Source: Halomonas sp. CH40 (GTDB lineage: Bacteria > Pseudomonadota > Gammaproteobacteria > Pseudomonadales > Halomonadaceae). From it: a stretch of DNA of 64,000 nt. The stretch lies in NCBI GenBank assembly GCA_041875495.1, contig CP112982.1, positions 620,001 through 684,000 on the forward strand, given 5' to 3'. The notes under the pieces were generated by a model. That model was given only the letters and a program-made list of their open reading frames with translations, made no database searches and was not told where the DNA came from. The translations under genes were made by a program, and so were the position numbers. This document shows positions 45,014 to 53,371 of the stretch, one piece after another; the stretch's first letter is position 1, and each line of letters begins with the position of its first letter.

Positions 45014-46352
45014 TGAGCATGACCAGAACGCTGACCCTCAGGCGCTGGCGGAAGAAAACCGCCGCTTGCGCAAGGTCTGTCAGGCACTGATCGAACGGGT
45101 GGAATCCGGTAGCGCTGCCAATGGGGCTCCCTATGCGGCGTTCGAGCACGCTGTGTTGCTTGCCGAACAGGTGCGCGAGCGCACGGATGCCCTGCATCGC
45201 GCCCTGGATGAGCTAAACCAGGTCAATGCGCAACTGCGCGAAGCCCATGCCGAGGCCCAGGCCGCCAACCAGTCGAAGAGCAAATTCCTGGCAGCGGTCA
45301 GCCATGATCTGCTCCAGCCGCTCAACGCGGCCCGCCTGTTTACCAGCGCCCTGGAAACCCACGCCTTGCCGGAAGATGCCCAGCCATTGGTGGGCCGGAT
45401 CGGCCGTTCATTGAAGGATGTCGAATCACTGCTCGGCACCCTGGTTGATATGTCACGTCTTGATGCCGGCGTATTACAGGCCGATAAAGCACCTTTCAGC
45501 GTCGATACGCTGCTGGATGCCCTGGCCGAGGAATACCGCCAGGTGGCGGGGGTGCGAGGGTTGGCACTGCATTATGTGGGCTCTTCGGTGGTCGTGGAGT
45601 CTGACCTTTCGCTGTTGGCACGCATCATTCGTAATTTCCTCAGCAATGCCGTGCGCTACACCCCTCAAGGCCGGATTCTGCTTGGCTGTCGCCGCCGCCC
45701 AGGCGGGCTTGAAATCATGGTGGCCGATACCGGCCCGGGCATTGCCGAGCAGCAGCGTGAATGGATTTTTCAGGAGTTTCAGCGAGATGCACTCACCAGC
45801 CAACAACATAGCCGTGGGCTGGGGTTAGGGCTGGCGATTGTCGATCGCATCAGCACCATGCTGGCCCATCCGGTGACCCTGGTCTCCAAGCAAGGCCAGG
45901 GCGCCTGCTTCTCGGTGACTGTGCCTTATGGCCAACACGCGCCGCGCCTGCCTGGCCCGGTAACCGCGCGGCTGGAAACGGACTTTAGCCGTCAGGTGGT
46001 CTGGGTGATTGATGATGATCCGACCATTCTGGAAGGGATGCAGGCGCTTTTGGGGCAGTGGGGTTGCCGGGTGCGGGCGGCGGGGACTGTCACGGCGCTG
46101 GAAGCCGCCAGTGACGGTGAACGCCCGCAGGTACTGCTGGTTGACTATCAGCTGGGCCAGCGGCGTGAGAATGGCCTGACGCTGGCCAAGCGTCTGGAAA
46201 GACGATATCCGGGGCTGGCAACGGTGGTGATTACCGCCAACCATGATGCTGAAATCAGCCGTCAGGCCCGTGAAGCCGGGATGCACTGTCTGTTGAAGCC
46301 GCTGAAACCGCTACGCCTGCGTATGCTGTTGACGTCGCTGCTGGCGCAGTGA
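44991..46352 (+). CDS. Soluble hybrid histidine kinase (NahK/ErcS'-like)
   Basis: 453-residue cytoplasmic kinase: an N-terminal coiled coil (about 15-100, AEENRRLRKVC to the NQSKSKF linker), HisKA (VSHDLLQPLNAARLF), HATPase (RNFLSNAVRYTPQG, ADTGPGIAE, RGLGLGLAI) and a C-terminal receiver (VIDDDPTILEG, phospho-Asp in LLVDYQLGQ). HDLLQPL and the C-terminal receiver are traits of the ErcS'/NahK group. The start is uncertain. TTG 44991 has GGGGTGG ahead and is chosen; ATG 44952 in the same frame is the alternative. It overlaps the FIST gene and converges on the LuxR-type regulator gene with a 42-nt overlap. Confidence 0.88.
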   Translation: MALFQLDDEHDQNADPQALAEENRRLRKVCQALIERVESGSAANGAPYAAFEHAVLLAEQVRERTDALHRALDELNQVNAQLREAHAEAQAANQSKSKFLAAVSHDLLQPLNAARLFTSALETHALPEDAQPLVGRIGRSLKDVESLLGTLVDMSRLDAGVLQADKAPFSVDTLLDALAEEYRQVAGVRGLALHYVGSSVVVESDLSLLARIIRNFLSNAVRYTPQGRILLGCRRRPGGLEIMVADTGPGIAEQQREWIFQEFQRDALTSQQHSRGLGLGLAIVDRISTMLAHPVTLVSKQGQGACFSVTVPYGQHAPRLPGPVTARLETDFSRQVVWVIDDDPTILEGMQALLGQWGCRVRAAGTVTALEAASDGERPQVLLVDYQLGQRRENGLTLAKRLERRYPGLATVVITANHDAEISRQAREAGMHCLLKPLKPLRLRMLLTSLLAQ

Positions 46353-47000
46353 TTCGATATCGGCATCCCCCGCCATTACCACGGCATGCACCCGGCTGCT
46401 GGCGCCCAGCTTGCGCAGGATGGCAGAGACGTGGGTTTTAACCGTGGTTTCAGCAATCTCCAGTTCCCGGGCAATTTCCTTGTTGGAACTGCCGCGCCCC
46501 ATGCAGGCCAGCACCGCTAGCTGTTTATCGGTCAGCTTAAGTACCGCACTATTGATGATAGGCGGCGCGACGGCACTGGCCGCCGGGGCCTCGTCAATTG
46601 GGCGGCGCATGATGTCGGAGGGCAGGTAAACCTGGCCGCCAAGAATCTGTTCCAGTGCATTCAGCAGTGCTTCGCGCGGGGTGGATTTGGGAATATAGCC
46701 CACCGCACCTAATGCCAGGGCATCGAGTATATGCTGGCGGGTCTGGCTGGCCGAAATGATGGCCACCGGCAGCCAGGGCTGCTGCTGACGCACCTGCTGT
46801 AAACCTTCCAGCCCCTGGGCATCTGGCAGGCTGAGATCCAGTAGTAACAGATCCAGATCCGGGTGCTGCTCAGCCAGGGTAAGCGCTGCGGCCAGGGAAT
46901 CGGCTTCATGTAGCTGGCAATCCGCCATGCCGCCCAGAATCACCGCCTGCAGGGCATCGCGGAACAGCGGGTGGTCATCAGCAACCAGCAGTGAAACCAT
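46311..47000 (-). CDS. LuxR-type response regulator (ErbR/AgmR-like)
   Basis: 229-residue NarL/LuxR-class regulator. The receiver (residues 1-120) has the acidic pair in VADDHPLF and the phospho-acceptor Asp in LLLLDLSLPDAQG; a Pro-rich linker leads to the helix-turn-helix (LTDKQLAVLACMGRGSSNKEIARELEIAETTVKTHV). ATG 47000 has AGGAGC upstream. It is divergent from the ExaC-type aldehyde dehydrogenase over 116 bp. In P. aeruginosa, ErbR (AgmR) controls ethanol oxidation genes including exaC, and the ercS' kinase is nearby, so it probably governs the dehydrogenase here (inference). Confidence 0.9.
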   Translation of the reverse strand: MVSLLVADDHPLFRDALQAVILGGMADCQLHEADSLAAALTLAEQHPDLDLLLLDLSLPDAQGLEGLQQVRQQQPWLPVAIISASQTRQHILDALALGAVGYIPKSTPREALLNALEQILGGQVYLPSDIMRRPIDEAPAASAVAPPIINSAVLKLTDKQLAVLACMGRGSSNKEIARELEIAETTVKTHVSAILRKLGASSRVHAVVMAGDADIESLRQQRRQQHTQA

Positions 47001-47025
47001 GCGAGCTCCTACCAATGGATGAGGG

Positions 47026-47037
47026 TGGCTAGTGCCA
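47026..47037. promoter_or_regulatory. Inverted repeat in the regulator / exaC divergent promoter
   Basis: TGGCTAGTGCCA is an interrupted palindrome (TGGC-N4-GCCA) in the 116-bp spacer shared by the LuxR-type regulator and exaC. It is a possible binding site of that regulator; evidence is shape and position only. Confidence 0.35.
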
Positions 47038-47116
47038 ATGGGCGATGTTGTCCGCTCCCGGCATGGCCAACACTGTGAAAGCACCTTTAATAATCATAAT
47101 ACTCAGGAGCACTTTC

Positions 47117-48637
47117 ATGATTTACGCCAACCCCGGTGAGACCGGCTCAGTCATTACCTTCGACAAGCGTTACGGCAACTATATTGGTGGCGAGTTCGTA
47201 GCGCCAGTCAATGGTCAATATTTCGACAACGTCAGCCCTGTCAACGGCGCGGTATTCTGTGAAATTCCCCGCTCCACCCAGGAGGATATCGACAAGGCGC
47301 TTGACGCCGCCCATGCCGCGGCGCCTGCCTGGGGGAAAACCTCTGCCGCCGAGCGCAGCAATATTCTGCTCAAGATTGCCGACCGCATGGAGCAGCACCT
47401 GGAAATGCTCGCCGTCGCCGAAACCTGGGACAACGGCAAAGCGGTACGTGAGACCGTGAACGCTGACTTGCCGCTGGCCGTTGACCACTTCCGTTATTTT
47501 GCTGGCTGTATCCGCAGCCAGGAAGGCACTGCCGCGGATATCGATGCCAACACCGTCGCCTATCACTTCCATGAACCGCTGGGTGTGGTCGGGCAGATTA
47601 TCCCGTGGAACTTCCCACTGCTGATGGCGACCTGGAAGCTGGCCCCGGCACTGGCCGCCGGTAACTGCGTGGTACTCAAACCCGCCGAGCAGACGCCAGC
47701 CTCCATCCTGGAATTTGCCAAACTGGTCGGTGATCTTTTACCCCCAGGCGTGCTGAATATCGTCAACGGCTATGGCGCTGAAGCTGGCCAGGCGCTGGCG
47801 AGCAGCAAGCGCATCGCCAAGATCGCCTTTACCGGGTCAACGCCAGTCGGCTCACATATTCTGAAATGCGCGGCCGAGAACATTATTCCTTCGACCGTTG
47901 AGCTGGGTGGCAAGTCACCCAACATCTATTTTGCCGATGTCATGAACGCCGAGCCTGAGTTTATTGATAAATGCGTGGAAGGGCTAGTGCTGGCGTTTTT
48001 CAACCAGGGCGAAGTGTGCACCTGCCCATCGCGGGCTCTGGTTCAGGAGTCCATGTACGACGAGTTTATGGCCAAGGTGGTTGAACGTACCCAGAACATC
48101 AAGCGCGGTAACCCTCTGGATACCGATGTACAGGTAGGCGCCCAGGCCTCCCAGGAGCAGTTCGACAAGATCATGTCCTACATGGATATTGCCCGTGATG
48201 AAGGCGCCCAGTTCCTGACTGGCGGCGACCGGGAAACACTGGATGCCAGCATCAATGATGGTTTCTACATCCAGCCGACCCTGCTCACGGGCGACAACAA
48301 GATGCGTGTCTTCCAGGAAGAGATCTTCGGGCCTGTGGTGGCGGTCACCACCTTCAAGGATGAAGCGGAAGCGCTGGCGATTGCCAACGATACCGAGTTT
48401 GGCCTGGGCGCGGGTGTCTGGAGCCGCGATATGAACGTTGCTTTCCGCATGGGGCGCGGCATTCAGGCAGGGCGCGTGTGGACCAACTGCTACCACCAGT
48501 ACCCGGCACACGCAGCCTTTGGTGGTTACAAGAAATCCGGCGTCGGGCGCGAGACCCACAAGGTAGCGCTGGAGCACTATCAGCAGACCAAGAACCTGCT
48601 GGTCAGCTACGATATCAACCCGCTAGGCTTTTTCTAG
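47117..48637 (+). CDS. exaC: NAD-dependent aldehyde dehydrogenase, ExaC type
   Basis: 506-residue dehydrogenase oxidising acetaldehyde and other aldehydes to acids. Family sites are present: [10 protein letters not shown], the NAD-loop [11 protein letters not shown], catalytic Glu in VELGGKSPN and catalytic Cys in [10 protein letters not shown]. The ending [10 protein letters not shown] and overall sequence agree closely with ExaC of Pseudomonas as I recall it. ATG 47117 (AGGAGC ahead) is chosen over a frame that extends 24 codons upstream. It is divergent from the regulator gene. No PQQ-ethanol dehydrogenase or pqq gene is in the window. Confidence 0.93.
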   Translation: MIYANPGETGSVITFDKRYGNYIGGEFVAPVNGQYFDNVSPVNGAVFCEIPRSTQEDIDKALDAAHAAAPAWGKTSAAERSNILLKIADRMEQHLEMLAVAETWDNGKAVRETVNADLPLAVDHFRYFAGCIRSQEGTAADIDANTVAYHFHEPLGVVGQIIPWNFPLLMATWKLAPALAAGNCVVLKPAEQTPASILEFAKLVGDLLPPGVLNIVNGYGAEAGQALASSKRIAKIAFTGSTPVGSHILKCAAENIIPSTVELGGKSPNIYFADVMNAEPEFIDKCVEGLVLAFFNQGEVCTCPSRALVQESMYDEFMAKVVERTQNIKRGNPLDTDVQVGAQASQEQFDKIMSYMDIARDEGAQFLTGGDRETLDASINDGFYIQPTLLTGDNKMRVFQEEIFGPVVAVTTFKDEAEALAIANDTEFGLGAGVWSRDMNVAFRMGRGIQAGRVWTNCYHQYPAHAAFGGYKKSGVGRETHKVALEHYQQTKNLLVSYDINPLGFF

Positions 48638-48672
48638 GCAGCCGATATCCGCTGAGCTGGCGTTAACGCCAT

Positions 48673-48714
48673 AAAACCTATATCACAAAACCCATACCAC
48701 AAAACCTATGCCAC
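48673..48714. repeat. Three imperfect 14-bp tandem repeats
   Basis: Three copies of AAAACCYATRYCAC run back to back at 48673, 48687 and 48701, directly before the exaC/betT terminator. Copies differ at 2-3 positions. Confidence 0.85.
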
Positions 48715-48717
48715 AAA

Positions 48718-48760
48718 AAATCCCGGCCCCGGTGTTCTTAAACATTCGGGGCCGGGATTT
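48718..48760. terminator. Bidirectional terminator, exaC / betT
   Basis: A perfect 13-bp stem (48718-48730 with 48748-48760), rich in GC and framed by AAA and TTTT, lies between two convergent genes. Confidence 0.92.
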
Positions 48761-48800
48761 TCGTTTGCGAGACTTGCTAATCCAGCACGTTAGCGCCGTG

Positions 48801-50852
48801 TTATGTCTGCTGAGAATCCTCAGGTAGATCGCCGATGGTGCCCGGCATGGCCTGGACGTTGCCCAGTTGCTGGTCGGCCAGGGTGAGGAAGTGGATGTGG
48901 CGCTCGTATTCCGCAACCAGATCACCAATCACCTGACCCCGTGTGTAGCCGTTGAGATCCTTATCCTGGCCACCTTCGGCAAGGTAGACATCCAGACGCA
49001 CATAGTAATCATCGTCGGCGGGCAAAAAGCTGGGGGTGCGCAGCCGCTGCGGGCAGACCTGATAGACAAAGCTTGCCGCGTTGTCCAGATCCACCTGAAG
49101 CGTCAGGCGTGGCAGCGATTCACCTTCCAGGGCTTCTTCGGTCACGTTGGCTGTCTGGCCACGGCTTTCAAGTTCCTGTGCAAACTGGGTCATCGCCGGG
49201 CGAATAGAGTGCTCAATCGTCGCCGCAGCACCGGCGCGGTTGGAAGTGTCCAGCGCCCGGTCCAGCCGTTCACGCCAGTCACCGCCCGGCGCACTACCCG
49301 CTATCATACGGCGAGCATCCGCTTTGCTGCCTTCCAGTTTGAGGGCTTTATACATGCCTATCATGATGGCAAAGATCACCACCGAGAACGGCAGGGCGGT
49401 AATTACCACAGCGCTTTGTAGCGCATTCAGACCACCTGCCATCAAGAGGGCAATAGTGATCAAGCCGATCACGGCCGCCCAGAAAATACGCAGCTTGATC
49501 GGCGCATCATGGTTCACATCTGACAGAATCGAGGTGAAGTTGGCCAGTACCAGGGCACCGGAGTCCGCCGAGGTAATGAAAAACACAATGCCCAGAACGG
49601 TGACCACTGCCGCTGAGATAGCCACATAGGGGTAGTATTCCAGCAGGGTGTACATAGTGGTCTGCGGTGTATTCAAGGCCTGTTCGCCCAGTTCGGCCAC
49701 GCCCTGGTTGGCCACCAGCTCAATACCGCTGTTACCGAAGATCGACATCCAGACCATCATGAAGGCCAGCGGGATAAACAGGGCGCCTGCCACAAACTGG
49801 CGAATGGTACGTCCACGGGAAATACGCGCCAGGAAGAGCCCGACAAAAGGCGTCCAGGCAATCCACCAGCCCCAGAAGAAGATGGTCCACCACATTTTCC
49901 ATTCCTGGGCACTTTCATCGGCATAGGCGTAGGTATCAAAGCTTGCCGCAACAAAACCGGCAAAGTAATCCCCGGCGTTGTTAACCACTTTATCCAGCAG
50001 CATCAGGGTATTGCCGTTGAACAGCACAAACAGCATCAGCCCCAGCGCGAGCAGCATGTTGAATTCGGATAGACGACGGATACCTTTATCCACGCCGCTG
50101 ACCACCGAGATGGTCGCCATGACAACCACCATCACGATCAGGATGATCTGCACGCCAAGATTTTCCGGCACATCGAACATGTAGTTCAGGCCGTAGTTCA
50201 GCTGCAGGACGCCAATCCCCAGGCTGGTGGCGATACCGAAAACGGTGGAAATGACAGCGGTAATATCCACCGCATTACCGATCGGGCCGTGAATGCGCTT
50301 GCCCAGCAGCGGGTACAGAGCGCTGCGGATAGCGAGCGGCAGGCGGTGGCGATAGCTGAAGTAGGCCAGCGCCATACCCATCAACACGTAAAGGCCCCAG
50401 CCGGAAAGCCCCCAATGCAGATAGGTTTGGACGACGGCATTACGCATGGCGGCCTGGCTTTCCGGCGTCAGGTCGGGCGGTGCCAGGTAATGGGCGACCG
50501 GCTCGGCAACGCTGAAGAATAAAAGATCAATGCCGATACCGGCGGCAAACAACATCGCCGACCAGGACAGCAGCGAAAACTCGGGCCGCGAGTGGTCAGG
50601 CCCCAGCCGGATGCTGCCAAAGCGTGACATGCCGATCATCACCACAAAGACCAGATACGCCACGATAGCCAGCATGTAATACCAGCCAAAGGTCTTGCTG
50701 ACCCAGGCCAGGCCCGCATCAAAAAACGCGCCAGCCTGTTCGGTAAACAGCATGGTCATGACAAGAAAAACGAGGATACCCGCAACGCTGCCGTGAAAAA
50801 CCACGGGGTTTAAGCGGTCTCGCGAAGGAAGCTCGGAATCATTATGCGCCAT
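48801..50852 (-). CDS. betT: BCCT-family choline/betaine transporter (BetT-like)
   Basis: 683-residue secondary transporter for trimethylammonium compounds, with about twelve membrane helices (residues 12-500) and a cytoplasmic C-terminal tail of about 170 residues. The long tail and N-terminal part (NPVVFHGSVAGILVFLVM) match BetT rather than the shorter BCCT carriers. The Trp-rich helix-8 signature appears as KMWWTIFFWGWWIAWTPFVGLFLARISRGRT. AAGGAGAT precedes the ATG. A BetI-type palindrome lies 51 bp upstream, so choline is the probable substrate and betaine synthesis the purpose. No betIBA genes are in the window. Confidence 0.85.
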   Translation of the reverse strand: MAHNDSELPSRDRLNPVVFHGSVAGILVFLVMTMLFTEQAGAFFDAGLAWVSKTFGWYYMLAIVAYLVFVVMIGMSRFGSIRLGPDHSRPEFSLLSWSAMLFAAGIGIDLLFFSVAEPVAHYLAPPDLTPESQAAMRNAVVQTYLHWGLSGWGLYVLMGMALAYFSYRHRLPLAIRSALYPLLGKRIHGPIGNAVDITAVISTVFGIATSLGIGVLQLNYGLNYMFDVPENLGVQIILIVMVVVMATISVVSGVDKGIRRLSEFNMLLALGLMLFVLFNGNTLMLLDKVVNNAGDYFAGFVAASFDTYAYADESAQEWKMWWTIFFWGWWIAWTPFVGLFLARISRGRTIRQFVAGALFIPLAFMMVWMSIFGNSGIELVANQGVAELGEQALNTPQTTMYTLLEYYPYVAISAAVVTVLGIVFFITSADSGALVLANFTSILSDVNHDAPIKLRIFWAAVIGLITIALLMAGGLNALQSAVVITALPFSVVIFAIMIGMYKALKLEGSKADARRMIAGSAPGGDWRERLDRALDTSNRAGAAATIEHSIRPAMTQFAQELESRGQTANVTEEALEGESLPRLTLQVDLDNAASFVYQVCPQRLRTPSFLPADDDYYVRLDVYLAEGGQDKDLNGYTRGQVIGDLVAEYERHIHFLTLADQQLGNVQAMPGTIGDLPEDSQQT

Positions 50853-50898
50853 AAAGACGATCTCCTTGGTTCGCAGTTCAGGGAAAGGTTCTTATTTT

Positions 50899-50914
50899 TG
50901 AATGAACGTTCAAA
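50899..50914. promoter_or_regulatory. BetI-type operator upstream of betT
   Basis: TTGAATGAACGTTCAA contains the palindrome TGAACGTTCA and agrees with the BetI pattern around GAACGTTC. It lies 47 bp upstream of the betT ATG. Choline would relieve repression by BetI, whose gene is not in the window. Confidence 0.65.
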
Positions 50915-51000
50915 TAAAATACGCACTTTACCCGGAGGCTTCAAGACCGGAACAGAGATTCTTCGTCAGGAAAATGGCGATTCAACGCTGATTGGACACA

Positions 51001-51023
51001 AAAATGCCCGGGAAACCGGGCAT
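51001..51023 (-). terminator. Terminator of the Spy-like gene
   Basis: The stem ATGCCCGG/CCGGGCAT with a short AAA-type loop is followed on the minus strand by four or five T. It lies 37 bp past the Spy-like stop. Confidence 0.75.
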
Positions 51024-51058
51024 TAGCTGACTGTATTAAATTAAGTAAGAATTAACGT

Positions 51059-51484
51059 TTATTCGGCGTTTTGTGGGCTATTACCCTGGCCATGACCTTT
51101 TTGGCCCTGCTGGCGGCGGTCCTCATGAAACTCCTCACGCATTTCGCGCATGGTTGACTCAAGAGACTGGCGCTCTTCGTCGCTTAAAATGGTCCGAATA
51201 CGTGCCTGATGCTCTTCACGGACTTCGCGCATGGCGTTGTAATGCACTTCTCGTGCTTCCTCCAGTTGCGTCTGCTTTTCCTCGCTGATGCCGGCACGCT
51301 GGTACATCTCTGCCCGGCGTTCCTGCATCCGTTCCTGCATCTGCTCGGCCTGGTTGCCGCGCTCGCCGTCGTGCTTGCCGTGTTGGTCGGCCTGAGCGGT
51401 CAGGGCCAGCGGCATCAGGGCGAGCGCCAGCAGTGCCGGGGTAAGTGAACGGCGTAATGCATGAGTCAATGATGATATTTGCAT
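51059..51484 (-). CDS. Spy/CpxP-family periplasmic protein
   Basis: 141-residue secreted protein. A signal peptide covers about residues 1-32 (LALALMPLALTAQA). The mature part is a highly charged helical protein of the Spy/CpxP (LTXXQ) family, with repeated Glu/Arg/Met-rich stretches (QMQERMQERRAEM, VREEHQARIRTILSDEERQS). Such proteins are ATP-independent periplasmic chaperones. ATG 51484 has AGGAG ahead; the frame runs back a further 29 codons but that part is Cys-rich and unlike the family. In E. coli, spy is a target of BaeSR, and a BaeSR-like pair is 1.2 kb away. Confidence 0.85.
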   Translation of the reverse strand: MQISSLTHALRRSLTPALLALALMPLALTAQADQHGKHDGERGNQAEQMQERMQERRAEMYQRAGISEEKQTQLEEAREVHYNAMREVREEHQARIRTILSDEERQSLESTMREMREEFHEDRRQQGQKGHGQGNSPQNAE

Positions 51485-51683
51485 GGAGGCTCTCCTGTTG
51501 AAGGGGCGGGAAGATGATAACGGCCCCTGGACACAGCAATAATGGCATTTGCTAGTGCAAGGGCATTGCACAGAATGTGCAATAAAGAGGGTGATTCAGC
51601 CACCGGGCAAGCGTGACATCCAGATAAGGGCGGGTCAGACTGTGCTTCAGGGGGAGGGGTTATCACGCTCAAGGAGCCGTACC

Positions 51684-52652
51684 ATGAAGCTTGCCAAACC
51701 GCACCGAACGCCGTCAGCGATAGATAATGCCCAAAGCTCTGGTTTATTCAGCCAGTTTGCCCGTTTAACCGGATTGAGTCTTGCGGCGGCGCTGCTGTCA
51801 GGCTGTGGCGTGATTCATCAAGCCAGCCAGGGAGAAACGGCGTTGGAAACCCAGGGGCTGAATGCGCCGGTGGCCTTTACCCGCCTGCCTGCCCAGCGCT
51901 ATTCCCCGGAGGATTGGCCGCAGCCGCTAAACGCCGATGTCTACCTGCCCGAGGCCAACGGCGATCTCCGCCCAGCGGCACTGGTGGTCCACGGCGGCGG
52001 CTGGCGCAACCGCGGGCCGGAGGATATGACCGATATCGCCGAACAGCTGGCGGCCCAGGGCTATGTCACCGTCAGTATCGAGCACTGCTTTGCCCCTGAC
52101 TACCGCTTTCCTGCCCAGGTGCATGACCTGCAGCAGGCCATGCGCTGGCTGCATGACAATGCCGATGACTGGCAGTTGGATACCGACAGGATCGTTGGCG
52201 TGGGCTTTTCGTCCGGCGCGCACCTGGTCAGCCTGCTGGCCCTGGCCGGTGCTGAAGGCCCCTTGGCGGAGCCTTATGGCGGCGAGCACGCGCGCCTGGC
52301 AGCGGTGATGGCGGGCGGTGTGCCCAGCGACCTGCTCAAGTTCGACGATGGTCGCCTGGTGGTGCAGTTTATCGGCGGCACCCGGGCGGAGAAGCCCGAG
52401 GCCTATGCGCTGGCGTCGCCGGCGCGCCAGATCAGCGACAATGCGCCGCCTTTCTTTATCTACCACGGCCGACTGGATCAGCTGGTGCCGGTGGATCACG
52501 CCACGGATTTTTACGCCCAGCTCAAAGCAGAGGGCGTTGAAAGCGAGCTTTATCTGCTGCGCGGGCGCGGCCATATCACCAGCTTTGTTCTGGAAGGGCA
52601 AGCGATCGAAGCGGGTATCGCCTTTCTTAATCAGCAAGTAAACCCGCGTTGA
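51684..52652 (+). CDS. Alpha/beta-hydrolase lipoprotein (BD-FAE-like)
   Basis: 322-residue predicted lipoprotein. LSLAAALLSGCG supplies a lipobox with the lipid-modified Cys41, though the stretch before the hydrophobic core is long. The catalytic part has the oxyanion motif HGGGWRN, the nucleophile Ser in GVGFSSGAHL, an acid in HGRLDQLVP and a histidine in GRGHITSF, all as in carboxylesterases of the BD-FAE/kynurenine formamidase group. ATG 51684 with AAGGAG is clear. It is convergent with baeR (6-bp gap) and unlinked to it in strand. Substrate unknown. Confidence 0.85.
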   Translation: MKLAKPHRTPSAIDNAQSSGLFSQFARLTGLSLAAALLSGCGVIHQASQGETALETQGLNAPVAFTRLPAQRYSPEDWPQPLNADVYLPEANGDLRPAALVVHGGGWRNRGPEDMTDIAEQLAAQGYVTVSIEHCFAPDYRFPAQVHDLQQAMRWLHDNADDWQLDTDRIVGVGFSSGAHLVSLLALAGAEGPLAEPYGGEHARLAAVMAGGVPSDLLKFDDGRLVVQFIGGTRAEKPEAYALASPARQISDNAPPFFIYHGRLDQLVPVDHATDFYAQLKAEGVESELYLLRGRGHITSFVLEGQAIEAGIAFLNQQVNPR

Positions 52653-52658
52653 GGAGCG

Positions 52659-53351
52659 TTATCCCATCGGCTGATACTTGTAGCCCACGCCGTAGACGGA
52701 GCGGATGATTTCCTTTTCGGGAAGCGCATCGGCGATCTTGCGACGCAGCTTCTTGATATGGCTGTCGACGGTACGCTCGGAGACAATGCGGTTATCGCGG
52801 TACATATGATCCATCAGCTGCTCGCGGGTAAAGATACGCCCGGGCGCGTCCATCATCACCCGCAACAGCTGGAACTCAACCGCAGTGAGGCCCAAGTCCT
52901 CGCCAGCGGCAAAAGCCTGCCAGCCGTCTTCGTCAAGTGTCAGCAGGGCGGCGTCGGGTGAAACGCCTGCCTCGTTGGGCTGGCCGCGTCTTAACACAGC
53001 TTTTACCCGCGCCACCACTTCACGGGGGCTGAACGGTTTGCAGATATAGTCATCGGCGCCCAGCTCCAGGCCCAGCAGGCGGTCGACCTCTTCCACCCGG
53101 GCAGTCACCATGATAATGGCGACCCCAGGGTGGTGCTGGCGAATCTCGCGGCATAGCGTCAGGCCGTCCTTGCCGGGCAGCATCAGGTCCAAAAGGACAA
53201 GCGCCGGGGCGTTGTTGGCCAGCCAGGGCAGGACGTCGTTGCCATTTTCCAGCGCCAGGGTGGTGTAACCATCGGCCTGAAGGTAATCGGCCATCAGGCG
53301 GGCGATCTTGGGTTCATCCTCGACAATCAGCAAGCGGTGGTCATCCGCCAT
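52659..53351 (-). CDS. baeR: OmpR-family response regulator (BaeR-like)
   Basis: 230-residue regulator with a receiver domain (VEDEPKIARLM, phospho-Asp in VLLDLMLPGKDG, Lys in YICKPFSPREVVARVK) and a C-terminal winged helix (LTAVEFQLLRVMMDAPGRIFTREQLMDHMY, RTVDSHIKKLRRKI, VYGVGYKY). Close similarity to E. coli BaeR is recognisable, especially KPFSPREVVARVK. AGGAGAG precedes the ATG. It lies 20 nt after the sensor kinase and is the last gene of a pump operon, so the regulators are probably transcribed with the pump they control. Confidence 0.92.
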   Translation of the reverse strand: MADDHRLLIVEDEPKIARLMADYLQADGYTTLALENGNDVLPWLANNAPALVLLDLMLPGKDGLTLCREIRQHHPGVAIIMVTARVEEVDRLLGLELGADDYICKPFSPREVVARVKAVLRRGQPNEAGVSPDAALLTLDEDGWQAFAAGEDLGLTAVEFQLLRVMMDAPGRIFTREQLMDHMYRDNRIVSERTVDSHIKKLRRKIADALPEKEIIRSVYGVGYKYQPMG

Positions 53352-53371
53352 AAGTCTCTCCTTGAAGGCCA

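Noticed and set aside
48801..50852. Glycine betaine carrier (OpuD/BetP type) rather than BetT
   Set aside because: The long C-terminal tail and a BetI-type operator favour a choline carrier, though substrate specificity is not proven.
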